From: Rotaria macrura
Taxonomy: Eukaryota; Rotifera; Eurotatoria; Philodinida; Philodinidae
Assembly (NCBI GenBank): GCA_900239685.1
Contig: OENT01000168.1
Coordinates: forward strand, 112,281 to 176,280
DNA length: 64,000 bases
Direction: 5' to 3'
The notes below the pieces were generated by a model, which was not told the origin of the DNA, searched no databases, and was given only the letters and a program-made list of their open reading frames with translations. Made by a program: the position numbers and the translations under genes. Shown here piece by piece: positions 11,624 through 24,100 of this stretch. How positions within the stretch are numbered: position 1 is the first letter of the stretch; every line of letters begins with the position of its first letter.

Positions 11624-14483
11624 TCAATCGACATGATCGATTCTAGGTCTCATAAAATAGCGATATACTTCATAATGTACATTACTAAAAAGAAATGTTC
11701 CTAAAAAGACAGCCGCAGTTCCAATACAATGATACAATGTAAAATCATTTTGAAAATACACTATTGAAAACAGCAAACTAACGAATTTTCTCAAAGTTAT
11801 AACTAATGTTACAACCAACGATGAACATTCTGTTGTTAATATAAAAACAGACCGTATACAAAAATATTGTGTTAAAACATTACAAATTAAATATGCCCAC
11901 ATAACTGGTATGCCAACATTCGAAAAAAGCGGTAGCCAAGCTAAATATTCAAAAGATAAAAACAGAAATCAAAATAAAAACACAAGAAAAAAAGAATAAA
12001 AAATTACTCGATTGATTGAATAGTTGTGCATGCTGATAGATGTCTTTGCCAGCCAAAGCAAATAATGGTAAAGGTAGAAAATGCTTGAATAAAATAAAAT
12101 ATGTTACATTGGAAATTTCATTTGAACTTTTTTTACCGAATAAAACAGTGCCTCCTCAGGATATTTGCCATATTTCGCATAGATCTTTTCCTGTTTGATG
12201 CCCATCAATGCCGAAACAAGTAAAGCAAAAATTAACATTCCAATACCTACACGAAAAGCAAAACAATCTGAACTTTGTTTTCTGTTGAAGAACACTCGAT
12301 GTATAACAGTTCATTTCTCATCTATTTTTCTGACTTTTCATTGAGAACTAAATACAAAGCTGTCTGCTTTTAGCATTGTGAATTGCTTTTCTACAATGAT
12401 GTATTCGGTTTCACAAGATAAACAGAAATGTATTATTGGCTTGGCATATCAAGTTCTAGCTAACCGGCAAATTAGCTATGGACAAAATGTACTACGAATT
12501 AGACGATTGTGTATAATTAGAACACTTGGTGGAATGAAATCTTTGAGACAATTCGTAAGTAATTAGTATAAAATTTTCATCTAATGTTTAGAATTGAAGG
12601 ATCAGTCGCTTGTCATAATGTAAATCAAAGAGGAACTACATACCGTTGATCTTAATTTAAAGGCTTTTAAAATTTTATGAGGCAAAAGCCGTAGACAATA
12701 CTAAGGCAAATAGCGATATTCCTTTTCTAGATTATGAATCGTGCCATACATTTACTACAATCAATAGTAAAATTATCTTTTAAAATTTCTCGGTTTACGT
12801 AGAAATAAAAGAATATTTTGTCGTACGTTCAAAACGTACATTATTCGTTAATCATGTATGAAATTTACTCAAGAAATTGTCATACCAATAAGCCATTTAA
12901 AAAGATCAGGTTTTGTCGCGTCTGCTTCCATATTATGTGCTTCTTTCTGTTTGTTTAGTGATTGACTAGATGCGTAAGTTGCCAAAAAAATGCCAAAAGT
13001 AATCAAAATAACAGCAAATATTTGACGAAAGGGATATCTGAAAATTCCCCCCAAAAAGAAAAATTTTATACATAGTTATCACCATTTTCTTTCTTTTACC
13101 TTTTTTTCAATAAAATCATTCCCAAGATAAGATTCGCAATCAATGAACCCTAAAAGAATTACAATCCATGATGAACTTGGCAAGATGAAATTCGATTTAG
13201 AAGAACAGGAAAGAGTCGTCTGCTGTCAACACTTCGGATGGAATTCTTCATTATGATTTTATCGAATCATACGGAGATACAATAAGAAGAATTCAGAGTT
13301 TTTATTTTTTTTCTATTGTGTAAATGATTTGCCATCGCAAATAGATCTCTACGAGATATAGTGTTCTATGTGTTGATAAGTGCAAGATAGACTGTGGATA
13401 TAAAGAAAAACAATAAAATATTATGTTACTTTAACATCATTCTTAATCTTTCTCTTACTGTCGTTCTGCGTATGGAAAACAAGTCTTTTTAATGCTTTGC
13501 ATCCAATAGTATAGCTGCATGAAATATAATTACATACATACTGTTGTTCACTCTGACATCTTAAAATAAATTCTTTTGATTTTATGAAAATTTTCATCTA
13601 TAAGATATGAATAAATAGTTCGATAATCGAATAATTTCAAGCACTAATACAAATATTCATCACGTATTATTTGACGCGAGAAACTCTGCAAGACTTCATT
13701 CACTATGTATGATATCAATACTCTATTAGATTTCTCAACGAACTAAATTGGCTCCATTTAGAATACTAGAAAATTCGATGTTTGACTCTGAACTTTTCAT
13801 GAACCAAAATTTTGTAATGAAATTATCTCTACGGATTGAACTATAGTTTTCCTTGCACATTCCAAATTCGAAATTATATCGCTTGGATAAATGAATTTTT
13901 ATAAACAACGGATTAAAAACTGTACTGGAAAACTTCAGCAGTTTACAGAAGTAAAGCATTTAGATAGATTTGATATCTAACTAGACAGCTAATTGATTTC
14001 GAATCAGAATGTTCTAGTTTTTGTATTTTAGATGAAAACTGAATCTATTGTGAAAATCAAATTTTACCGATCGAAAGATCATATGTAATGGCATTGGTAT
14101 ATTGAAGTTCAATGCATAGTTGTTGACAACACTAACCAAGAAAAACATCGATACCAATATGCCGTAATCTCTAAGAAAATAGAAGATTTAAATTCATTTT
14201 AAAACAAATAAAATAATGATAAATTGTCATACTTGAGAGGAACATGTCGTTGTACTGAACCCCATTTATAATAATTAATAAAACCTTCAATAGCAATAAA
14301 AACAAATTGAGCAAATGTTACAATATTTCCACTTCCGGGAAATGGTCTATAAGAAAAGAAAAGCAAGTACGTACATCGAAAGCAAAACAATATTCTAACT
14401 TACTTAACGATAAGTTCGAGAAATACAACATTTGAACAGCATCCAAGAAAGATGAGAGCTACCGTTTGGTAGATACGATTCAT
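11624..14483 (-). CDS. SLC35B4: SLC35B4-type UDP-xylose/UDP-N-acetylglucosamine transporter
   Basis: Eight exons (14483-14404, 14346-14233, 14170-14068, 13149-13100, 13037-12886, 12246-12137, 12083-12008, 11940-11624) join in consistent phases to 333 residues (human 331). Recognised blocks, in order: N-terminal TM GCCSNVVFLELIV, PFPGSGNIVTFAQFVFIAIEG, VVNNYALNFNIPMPLHMIFR, GSLIANLILGMILLKKRYP, the KYGKYPEEALFYSHFLPLPL loop, and the C-terminal CIRSVFILTTECSSLVVTL followed by TLRKFVSLLFSIVYFQN. These are diagnostic of the SLC35B group: a ten-TM antiporter that brings UDP-sugars into the ER/Golgi lumen in exchange for UMP. Intron 3 (about 920 nt) and intron 5 (about 640 nt) are unusually long for this region; the others are 45-75 nt. 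It is the first gene of the tandem leading to SEC13 and DAD1. Confidence 0.95.
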
Positions 14484-14694
14484 CTTTGTTGTTGGTTGAA
14501 TATACTTACGAGGGGTGACGTGTTATTAGAAGCTTAGGATTTTTCACCAATCGGATATTGCGGTTTTAGAGGACACAAGAAATAAATTCATTGGTGTTTT
14601 TTTTTGCAGAGGAAAAAAGTTGACATGTTGATGTTGATAGAATGCGTATAGATATCTAGTTATTATTTTTTTGTCGAAAGAGAGAGAAAAGAAT
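14484..14694. promoter_or_regulatory. Shared upstream region of SLC35B4 and ICA1
   Basis: The two start codons (14483 on the minus strand, 14695 on the plus strand) are 211 bp apart and point away from each other, so this must hold both 5' leaders and both promoters. T-rich tracts followed by AG on the plus strand (near 14610 and 14670) could be splice acceptors for ICA1. I cannot identify a TATA box with confidence. Confidence 0.55.
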
Positions 14695-16395
14695 ATGAAT
14701 TCTAAAAATCAATATGATAAACATGCTGAACATCAGGATAATACAAGTTTAGGAAAGTTACGTTCCAAATATTGGACCACAAAACAACTGGTGATTAAAA
14801 AACTTGGCCGAGAAGAAGATGAATTTGTCATTGCATCCGATGCTGATGTCGATGCTAAACTTGAATTGCTCTATGCAATAAAGCAATCATGTAATGATCT
14901 ACTTCGGGTATGTTTGATGTATATATGTATATACATATATGTAATTGATTGTATTTTCTATGATGAATCAACATATTTTACATTGTTGGAAATAGATAAT
15001 GGAAAACTATCAAACCAATGTTCTCATTCTTTCACACGAAGAAACAGATATGGCTCGTTTTTTAAAAGACTTTGCTCAAATGGATAAAACTCGAGCCGGA
15101 AAAATGATGGCAAGTGTATCGAAAGTTCTTGCATATACAGCACATCAACGTTTAGCTTTACGTCATCCATTAACACGTTTAAATAATGAAATTGAAACAT
15201 TTCGTCATCGTGCAGTAACAGATACATTATCAACAGTGAAACGAATGGAAACGGCAAGAACAGAATATCGTGGAAGTATTCTATGGTTAAAAGATGCGTC
15301 CGTACAACTTGATCCTGAAAAACAACTAGAGAAGTTTCGTCGCGTACAAAGTCAAGTAAAAGCAACGAAAACTGATTATGATCGATTGAAATCGGATGTT
15401 ATACAAAAAATTGATCTTTTAACAGCTAGTCGATGGTGAGATATAGCGAACAAGAATGATTTATTATTATTGTTTTCCTTTTGTTCATTTTTAGTAATAT
15501 GTATTCGCATGCATTAGCTACTTATCAAAAAACTTTACTTATTTTTTGGGAAAAAACATCAAAAACAATGAAAGCTGTTGCTGATTCATTTAAAGGTTAT
15601 CAATATTATGAGTTTACTGTTATTAAAAATCTTGCTGAACCAAGTCGTCTATTGGCGGAAATGAATTCAAAATCGTCCGTGGACAAATCAAAAGAACGAG
15701 CCATTCAAAAAAGTGATGATACACTTATTGATACAAATGAAACGAGCAGTAATCAAAATCAAGAACAACTACTTGCCATGGATAATAATCAAAAAGAAAC
15801 ATTCGATCTAACAGAACCTGTCAATGCCTTGATCGATATATCTGATGATCAACTTGATGATCAGCTCCTTGAATTGGAAAAATTAACAACTATCGATCGT
15901 AATCCAACCACATCTGCAAATCCAAAGAAAACATCAAATAGTGGTGATAATCTTGTCGAATTAGCAAACACATGTGCTGAGCATGACAAAATATTTTCGG
16001 AGTTTCTCTCGCCTACCCTATCTACCAATCCAACAACTGATCTTCTTGATACTAATGAAAATAGCAGCTTTGATGCTCATTGGACAGCAGCATTTGGGAA
16101 TAATTCAAATCAGCAACAATTATCAACTACTAGTCATCCAGATTCAACGATATCAAATAATAACAATAATACTTTTCTTCCATCCACACTTCTTAACGAA
16201 CTATTAACCTCTATGAATAAAAGTAATAAGCCGACCGCTGCTCAACAGTTATCAAATCCTAAATCAAAACCTGCTGCAACAAGTAAGGTAACAGAAAAAT
16301 CAAGTTGGTTAAACTTATTTGCTGAACTCGATCCACTACAAAATCCAGATGCTATTGGGAAAGCAGCTGGAGATGAAGCTGATAGAAATTGTTAA
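14695..16395 (+). CDS. ICA1: ICA1 / ICA69, arfaptin-homology (BAR) protein of the secretory pathway
   Basis: Three exons, 14695-14907, 14996-15435 and 15495-16395, encode 517 residues (human 483). The AH/BAR domain covers about 15-260: KYWTTKQLVIKKLGREEDEF, VASDADVDAKLELL-like sequence, DKTRAGKMMASVSKVLAY, ETFRHRAVTDTLSTVKRMET, RTEYRGSILWLKDAS, and LATYQKTLLIFWEKTSK with SFKGYQYYEF. The acidic, Asn/Ser-rich linker is disordered. The ICA69 C-terminal signature is intact near the end (SSWLNLFAELDPLQNPDAIG). Mammalian ICA69 dimerises with PICK1, binds Rab2 and acts in dense-core-vesicle biogenesis at the Golgi. An upstream in-frame TTG at 14671 is not used here because ATG 14695 is the first methionine. 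A poly(A) signal AATAAA lies at about 16716. Confidence 0.95.
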
Positions 16396-18024
16396 CTATT
16401 ATGTATATTCTGCAACGAGAAAATGATTCTCTCTAGTCGTAAATCTCAACAAACTTTTACAACATAGATATCAATCAAAAAAAAAGTTTTTTTTGAATCG
16501 AACTGAATGAATCGCAAAAAAAACTGAAATGATGATGGTAAGTCTTGAGAATGTCTATTGTTCTGTGTTAGTTCTCATTTGTCAAAATTTTAGTCATCTC
16601 TTTTTTGTCTTATCTCTATTATTATTGCTGTATTATCTTCACTTAATCGTTGTTGTTTTATTTTATTTTTTTGATGTTAAAAATATATCTCTCGAAAATT
16701 TATTGTTCTGAAGAAAATAAATAATATCACGCATTATTTCAAATAGATAAGAACTACTCAAAATTCGTCATCGGTGGAAGAAACGCAGCCAGTACTATTA
16801 GATCCGAAAAATGAATTGGGTTGATGAACAGGAAACATCGCATGATTCAACATGTGACAGCACGTAGTCAGACTGATGCTTTGTGAATTTAAAAAATAGC
16901 ATGCAGATTCGAGCGAAGATCGAATCTGCATGCTATTTTTTAAATAGATGTCACTACAACAATTTAGGCACCAGATTTTATCATTCTAGAAGAGTGTCGA
17001 CGTTGAAAAAATATCGAAAAAAACTGTCTCCCGAGATGAAATCAAACTTTTCTTGATAGAAACTATTAGTCTGATAGAAAATTTAGATTCCTCAGATGAC
17101 CAATTGTTTTTCCATGGCAGAGGAAGAATGTTGACAATACACATGCAAGTGAAAATACTAGATGCAACAAAAAGATCAACATAGATGGCTGCATTGCAGA
17201 AGAGTTATTGTAATATTTTATGATATTGTTAGAAACATGAATAATAATGCAAACCGAATTTTATTCGAATTAAAAAACCTCATTCTCAAAACAAGAATTG
17301 AAGACACTATCAAACTTCATGTTGATATCGTATAGTTTTATCTGGTGTTGTTACCAATTTAAAAAGAAATCATGTTCGACTAAAGAGTTGTCGTTAAATT
17401 CATATAAATTTTAGAGACCGCTTCAATTAACTGCAAAATTTGTTCAGCATTTTTTGGAGTCTCCTCCGTGAGTCAAGTACGTGACTAACTAACGGGAGTC
17501 TTGCTTTGTTTCTTACCGACGTATAAAATTCTTAAAAATAAACGATACAGATTATATTGATTAAAGTATTTAATCAGATTGTATATTCAACTGTGTTGTA
17601 TGAATGATAAGTTTTACCTATCGACAATAAATCATGTCTTAGTTTTAGTATGCAGCCAATTATTAGAATTTTCCTTCCAGATACTAATTTACGAATGTTT
17701 TTTATTCATAGCGAAAAACAAGTGTGCGCAATTTGCATGTAGCCCCGAACAGACTATTTGATTGCTAACAGACATCATAAAATTTTTGTTTGATTACGCT
17801 GAGTTGATATCTATGAAGATATCTAATTATAGTTCTCAAAAAACAACCACATACATGTTTTCAAATATTTTATTTACAAAACATTGAATGGAAGAAAAAA
17901 AACTTTTCACAATAGTTTAAAGCTAAATATAGAATTGATTTATAACTGTGTCATTAAAAACCAAAGCTGGATTCATAGATTTCATACGAAAACAATATTT
18001 AAATTCATATATTCGTAATAGTAA
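16396..18024. other. 3' flank of ICA1 and gene-poor DNA
   Basis: It holds the ICA1 3' UTR, a perfect hairpin (listed separately) and otherwise AT-rich sequence with no supported gene. Confidence 0.5.
16887..16945. repeat. Perfect 26-bp stem with 7-nt loop
   Basis: Positions 16887-16912 and 16920-16945 are exact reverse complements (26/26), separated by a 7-nt loop (gcgaaga). The stem mixes an A/T run with a mixed-sequence core, agcatgcagattcga. It lies about 490 bp after the ICA1 stop codon and about 165 bp after its likely poly(A) signal. It could be a foldback element, a pre-miRNA-like or snRNA 3' structure, or a recent inverted duplication. I do not know a family for it. Confidence 0.9.
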
Positions 18025-18279
18025 TTAATGCAACATAATTTCGATATTTGTTTCTTTGCTTGTTATACCGTAGTAACTTAATTTATGTCGAGATTTAATA
18101 TGCTTACCTTTATAATACAATCGAAATTTTCCATGTGGATGAAATAAATGTTTCAATTGACATTTGATATACTCTACTTTACGATCGTCGATTTCAGCTA
18201 TATTCATTGACATTGTTTTACCATCAGATTTACGAACTATTCGAATTATTATCTCTCGTGCTTCTGTTATCGTCGACAT
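18025..18279 (-). CDS. Small ubiquitin-like fold protein lacking a diglycine end
   Basis: From the ATG at 18279 the ORF encodes 84 residues. The pattern is beta-grasp: REIIIRIVRKSDGKTMSMNI (beta hairpin), KVEYIKCQLKHLF (helix), KFRLYYKGKHIKSRHKLSYYG (the ubiquitin-like strand, turn and L-xx-Y-G-I element), and a last strand NIEIML. The chain ends Met-Leu-His, so there is no Gly-Gly for conjugation; a binding or adaptor role is more likely than use as a modifier. The frame stays open upstream to a possible acceptor (AG just before WNVDLNDV, about 18315), so a short 5' exon may be missing. It stands alone, with over 1 kb of empty DNA on each side. Confidence 0.5.
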   Translation of the reverse strand: MSTITEAREIIIRIVRKSDGKTMSMNIAEIDDRKVEYIKCQLKHLFHPHGKFRLYYKGKHIKSRHKLSYYGITSKETNIEIMLH

Positions 18280-19388
18280 AGTCACATCATTTAGATCAAC
18301 ATTCCAATCTGAAATTTATTTTGATGGTGAATGATGTTTGGTTTCGTTTTTCTATAAAGATTAGTAAACTAATAGAACATGAATCAACACCTCGTCATGC
18401 TCTTCTTTTCTTTCTTCGTTTATCTAAAGCAAGGAAAAAATGACGAGAAGTTTACATGCATGAAAATTCTCAATAGTATGACACATAAAGTTAATGTTTA
18501 GACGACAGCTTCTAGTAAGAGTAGATTACAGAGTGAAGAAAATAAATAAGAATACAACAATAGAATGGTCAACCATTCACCCAATTACTCGATTCCTGAA
18601 TCAGAATGAGATAAAGCCATTATGAACATTGATGTTAATTGAAGAAGTCCTGAAAATCAAAATGTATTATTTTCTAATGTACCATTGTTTTTTGCGACAT
18701 ATAGTAGCATCAAATAAAAAAGAAAGAATCATAACATTAGTTGACTTTCAAAAGTTATTAAATATCTTTAATTCTGATATTCATCATTATGTTCTTCAAT
18801 TGTTTATTTTATTACTGGACACGTAAGCTGTCGCTAATTTACGGAAAGTGAATTTTTACACGAAGCCATAAAACGAGAATTGTTTTTTGAATACTCTGCT
18901 GACACTTCTATGTATGGTATAGGTTCTCAGTTAGGCTCTACTTGTCATAAGATACAGATACTTTTAAAATTTCTCCAGTTAGACAGATTGTGAATGTACA
19001 TATTTGTGAGCAATCATTATTCACTTGAATCACAGAGTTGAATATTTTTCTCGATATTTGTCTGCAAAATACAAATCTGAAGCTTCATAGAGACAAAATG
19101 GAACGTTTTCAACATCTTGGGTGTCATTCTACACCGTTTAAATGTTGATCTAGTGAATTTCTACTCTCTTTATATGAAAATTTCTTGATGAATTTTTATT
19201 AATTTTCACCAAAGCTGCTTCAGTTTGTATAGAAAAATAAATAAAAGCATGATTACAATAATATGCTATTAATAGTAACATTTCTAAAAAATGTTTGTGT
19301 AGTAACACAAGCGATAGAGTATAATTATCAAGTTTAGTTGTGTATGAAACGAAGCAATATTGAATCATGATTTCAATGCGGGCTATAA
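18280..19388. other. Intergenic, nothing recognised
   Basis: AT-rich. No supported gene apart from possible 5' sequence of the ubiquitin-like gene. Confidence 0.45.
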
Positions 19389-21082
19389 TTAGAGATTTTC
19401 TGTGTCGATAGCAGATTGCTTGTTATCGTATGTCTTATGTATTTCAGAGTCCATAGGAACCGATGATTTTCTAGACACATTATTGATTGTGTCTGCTGTT
19501 TGTGATACACGTGATAATTTACGTTGAGTTTCGATCATACTATTGATAGTTTCTTTACTGATGATGATCGATGATTTTCGTTGTCCAGGAGTAGGAATAA
19601 CATGAACATCAACTGTTGATTTTAATTGTCTAATTTTAAAGCCGTGTTTAGCCCAGTGAAAGAGAGCATAAGCTAAAACGACTATAAAACCAACTATTGG
19701 AACGATGAATGAAATACGAGTCGAGTATTTATCAGCGATAGCACCTTGAATTGGTGGAAAGACAGCTCCACCTGACACGCCCATAATGAGAATACCAGCG
19801 CCACGACGGGTATGACGACCGAGATTTGCTGTTCCCATAACAAATATAGTTGGAAACATGAGCGATTCAAAGAAGAATACTGAAATTAGAACAATAACAG
19901 CAGAACGACCATGACCGGCAGATGTATAGGCTGTCAGACCAATGCTAATGACTGCATAGACAAGGAGAATTAAATCAGTTTGAAAGAAATGAGCCAATCC
20001 AGTACCAACGAAACGACCAACAGTGAACGTAATAAGAGCATAAGATAAAAGATTCGATGCTTGTGGATCTGTAAAATCTGCATTTTCAGTTGCATAGTTG
20101 ATAAAAAAGGAGCCAATAGTGACCTAAATGATGATAATATTTCAAAATCTCAATATATGCGTAATATTCTATAAGAACTGATTTCAATGAAAATATGATG
20201 GATTATGCTCAATTTCAAAGTTGAGGATTTCAATCAAAGTCATCGAGCACGTTCATATTCCATTGAATACTTCTATTGACATCTATCTTGTATTACCTGA
20301 GCACCAACATAACAGAATTCTGCTATGAATGCAAATATCATATTATATTGTTTCCATAATGGTTTAGTTCCAACATTGGCTTCATCCTTTACATCAACAG
20401 GATCTTCATCGTCTACAGTTACTTCGGGTATTTTTGAAAAAATGAATAATACAGCCACTATGACTGCCGTACATGCTACAGCAATATAAACATATTTGAC
20501 ATTATCGAGATTACTAGCATTTTCTCCTGAGAAGAAGAGCTTCGAAGCAATGAGAGGTCCTATAAATGATGCTACACCATTCCATGATTGACAAAATTGT
20601 AAACGCATCGAAGCCGATTTAGGATTACCAATCACCGTAGCATACGAATTAGCTGCAGTTTCTAATGTAGCAAGACCACAAGCAATAACAAATGTACAAG
20701 CGATAAAGCCTCCGAAAGCTTTCTTTGCATTTCTCGGACTAGAATAATGAGCTGTTGGCCAGAAGAAAATAGCACCTAATGCGAAAAGTACCAAACCTAG
20801 TACAATCGTAATTTTGTAACCTTTACGTTTGAGTAGTTCGGCAGCAAAGGGTGAAAAACAAAAGTAACCACCACCAAAATAGACAATTTGTAATGCAGTA
20901 GATTCAAGTTTTGTAATTTTAAGAACGTTTTGAAAATGTTTATTTAAAACATCAAGCAGTCCATATGAAAAACCCCATAGAAAAAATAACGAAATGGCCA
21001 AACACAAAGGAAGTATAAGTTGACGACCTTTGAGGTACGATCGATTCGATGAAGGTGGCATAATAACTGCACCACCTGCCAT
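19389..21082 (-). CDS. MFS transporter of the FucP (L-fucose/glucose-galactose permease) family
   Basis: Two exons, 21082-20297 and 20123-19389, joined in phase 0 across a 173-nt intron, give 506 residues. TM1 carries the FucP-type signature LFFLWGFSYGLLDVLNKHFQ (about 32-51). Next come YFGGGYFCFSPFAAELLKRKGYK (TM2 and the loop 2-3 motif), LATLETAANSYATVIG (TM4-TM5 of sugar/H+ symporters), a central cytosolic acidic loop (VDDEDPVDVKDE), and in the second half FINYATENADF and GILIMGVSGGAVFPPIQGAIAD. About twelve TMs are expected. The family imports hexoses such as fucose with H+. The cytosolic tail of about 75 residues is Ser/Thr-rich. This subfamily is widespread in bacteria and fungi and uncommon in animals, so acquisition by horizontal transfer is a fair hypothesis. 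The first ATG (21082) follows a possible acceptor at about 21104. Confidence 0.88.
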
Positions 21083-21121
21083 ATTAGATAAGTCTTTCTG
21101 CCTTAAAAAGAAAAATATCAA

Positions 21122-24100
21122 ATCTCTATGTAAAATGAATATTCAGTGATAGAAAACCTGTCCTACGAGTTGTTATTATCAGCTTTCTTATATTATATTC
21201 AAATATACATATATTGCATGAAGCATGTATGTTTTAATCGAAAAATGAAGATTATTTAGTAGAAAACATCTCGAATTTGATTAGAAGAATATCATGGTAG
21301 AACTACTATTCGTTACATCAATGCAAGATACAATAAATAATTTCAATTTTTTTATAGTCATTTACGAATTCAAACATAAATCTCCGTAGATATCAATTCT
21401 TTTACAATCAGAATAGAATTATATGATGATTGTATGCAAAAAAGATATAATCATTCAAAGTCATATACAGGTGTAAATGCGTATCAAACATCAAGGTAAT
21501 GAATAAAATCTTCTGCTTTAGAATTTCACTAAAAAGGCAATGCTTATCATAAATGAAATCATGAGAGTCACTTATGATTTATTATCTTAACTAGAAAGAT
21601 TGGAATATAAGAATAATTGAAAGTTTTCCAATATCTGTTATAACTTCAAATATAGTTCAGAAAAAAGGTTTGTATTGTATGACACTGTTTGAGGTTACTT
21701 GGTTTCTTTTTTTAATTGACAAATGCTATTGGTTTTTAAAGTTATTCGACAGTGAAATATGATTAATCATTACGATACTCGAGATTGTTATGTTTTCTTA
21801 TCCTAGAAAGTATTAACCACATGTTCGAAAGCATCTATATCAAACGAAATAATTTAAATTGTTCAAGTCTGATGCACTTTATTAAAAATACAAGGTGGAT
21901 AATATTGGTAAAATGACCAATAATATTTAGTTCTTCTTCATAAGAAAATTGCAGCAATGAAATGAATTAACATTGAAAATTCTATAATCAAAGAACTGTC
22001 ACGGTTATATAAAATTCATGAAAAAGTACTTATTAAAAACCATCAACAACTATATAGTACGATGTGTTATGTGTATTTGTACACTTAAAAGAAAACTTCA
22101 GCATAGGATCGCTAGACTCATTTATCTAGTAGAAATGTTATACCTTTGTTGACAATATTTTTCGTGCGTGTAAATAACAACTACTTTTCTATTGAAGACA
22201 ACAGAATATATTAGCAACGAGAGTATTCAATTATTTTTCTTTCTTTGGTTTATTTTCAAAAGAATAAGAAATTTCACTTCTTACACGAAAAATACAAGAT
22301 ATAGACAAGACTCGATTAAACATAGTATAATATTTAAATATATTTCACTTAACTCATAACCTATAAAGATAACTACTAAATGAGTGGATTACTTATTTCC
22401 AAGTGAAAATATTGAAGAAGTACTAATTCTGATTGAATATGAAAAGCTCCACAATGCACATAGCAAAAACAAAATACTTTTTTCAATTATAAATATAACT
22501 TACTGCTAGCTGCTTATGTATAAAATGCTTTGATTCACTTTATGAAAAGCGATCTCTTAATAATAACATGTATTCAATGATCGACAAAGGTTGTCTTTAA
22601 CCTTTCCCTATCAAAATATCTTATCGGTCGGATTTTGTCACAATGACATTAAACATATCCTTTCATTTTATTTTTATTTTGATACTTCGTGTGTAAGACA
22701 ACATTCTTCCATTGATCTAACCAATAAGATTTCTATGTACATTCAACAAAATCATAAAAATGTATCGATGAATCGAAATATTTACAGGTTTAAATCAACT
22801 GCAAAACTATTGGCATCACTCATATGTCCTGCAAGATCTATGAAATCATCTGTTATCTATACTCACCGGTAACTCTTCATGTAAAAGAAGTTTGATATAG
22901 GCAAAGCTATTCTAGATGGATATTATGAGAAAAATAGTTCCATCATCATAGTGAATGTTGATTGTAGTTGAAGGTGCTTATGAATACTTGATTTATTATA
23001 TGAATTCTAAGTTGGGAAAATGTTCAAACGGAAGTATACATCTTAGTGTAGACAGTTTGAAGGGTCGTTCTCCGATCCGTATCACTCTAATTGAGTTCTA
23101 ACTCGTCCCTAATTTCATTTCTATGCCCCACTTATACTGGCACCTTATGGAGGATGCATGTTACTCGTGACTAGATGAATCATTCACACATTGCGATATC
23201 TTCTTATCGGTCCATCTCTTTCATTCCTTCCTCATACATCAACATAATTGGTATTGGATACATGATTACATGCTCTCGATTAGCAAACAAGTTCTATAAT
23301 TATCTTCTCCGCTTTCGGCTCATGTATGGATTGCCGATGGTATTTTAGTACGAAATTCGTCACGTAAAAACAATAGCACTGAATGATACAACAATTGAAT
23401 ACGCAGTATCTTTTCATGACATCCACACATCTACTGATTCATTGAGTTATTAACAGCCGGACACGCCCTCGAAAAGGACAAAGCTAACGAAAATCCACCT
23501 GTATGCACGCAAGCCAAAAATAATCAATGATAAAAAGAATACACAAACGAGCCGGTTGCTAAAACAACATACAAAAAGGAGGAATTATATGATTTATAAT
23601 TAGCTACAAACTATGGCAAAGTTGTTTAAATGAAACTCTGATCAAGATATTAAAACTAGATATGATGCCAACTTTATTCTGATCTTGTGTCTCTTTGAAA
23701 AATAAATAGTTCTTTCTCTATAATGTCAATTCTTGATCTACAGGTCATTAGGGATGGATCGGCTGTAGATGGCTCTGAAAAAACAATAGATTGATACGAA
23801 ACCTATCTTATCAATTACAATCATTCACAATGTCATTGTTTAGTTTCGAAGAACGTCGTTTTACATTTATTTTTCGAATATATATACAATGTTTTGCGAA
23901 TGATCTGACGGATAATATTCAAATGAAATCAAAATGTTGATATTGTCAAGTGTATCATTCATCGGTGTGAATATATTTCATTTGTTCAGTCTTATTCACA
24001 GGGAATTGATAATGCGCATCATTTTTCTCTGCAGAAGCTCATTCGGCGTTTTCTTAATGTACGTACGTAGTTAGTAGCAATCATAGTTTGCTGATTATGA

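Noticed and set aside
14671-14694. TTG-initiated upstream extension of ICA1
   Set aside because: Non-ATG start; ATG 14695 is the first methionine and family N-termini do not need the extension.
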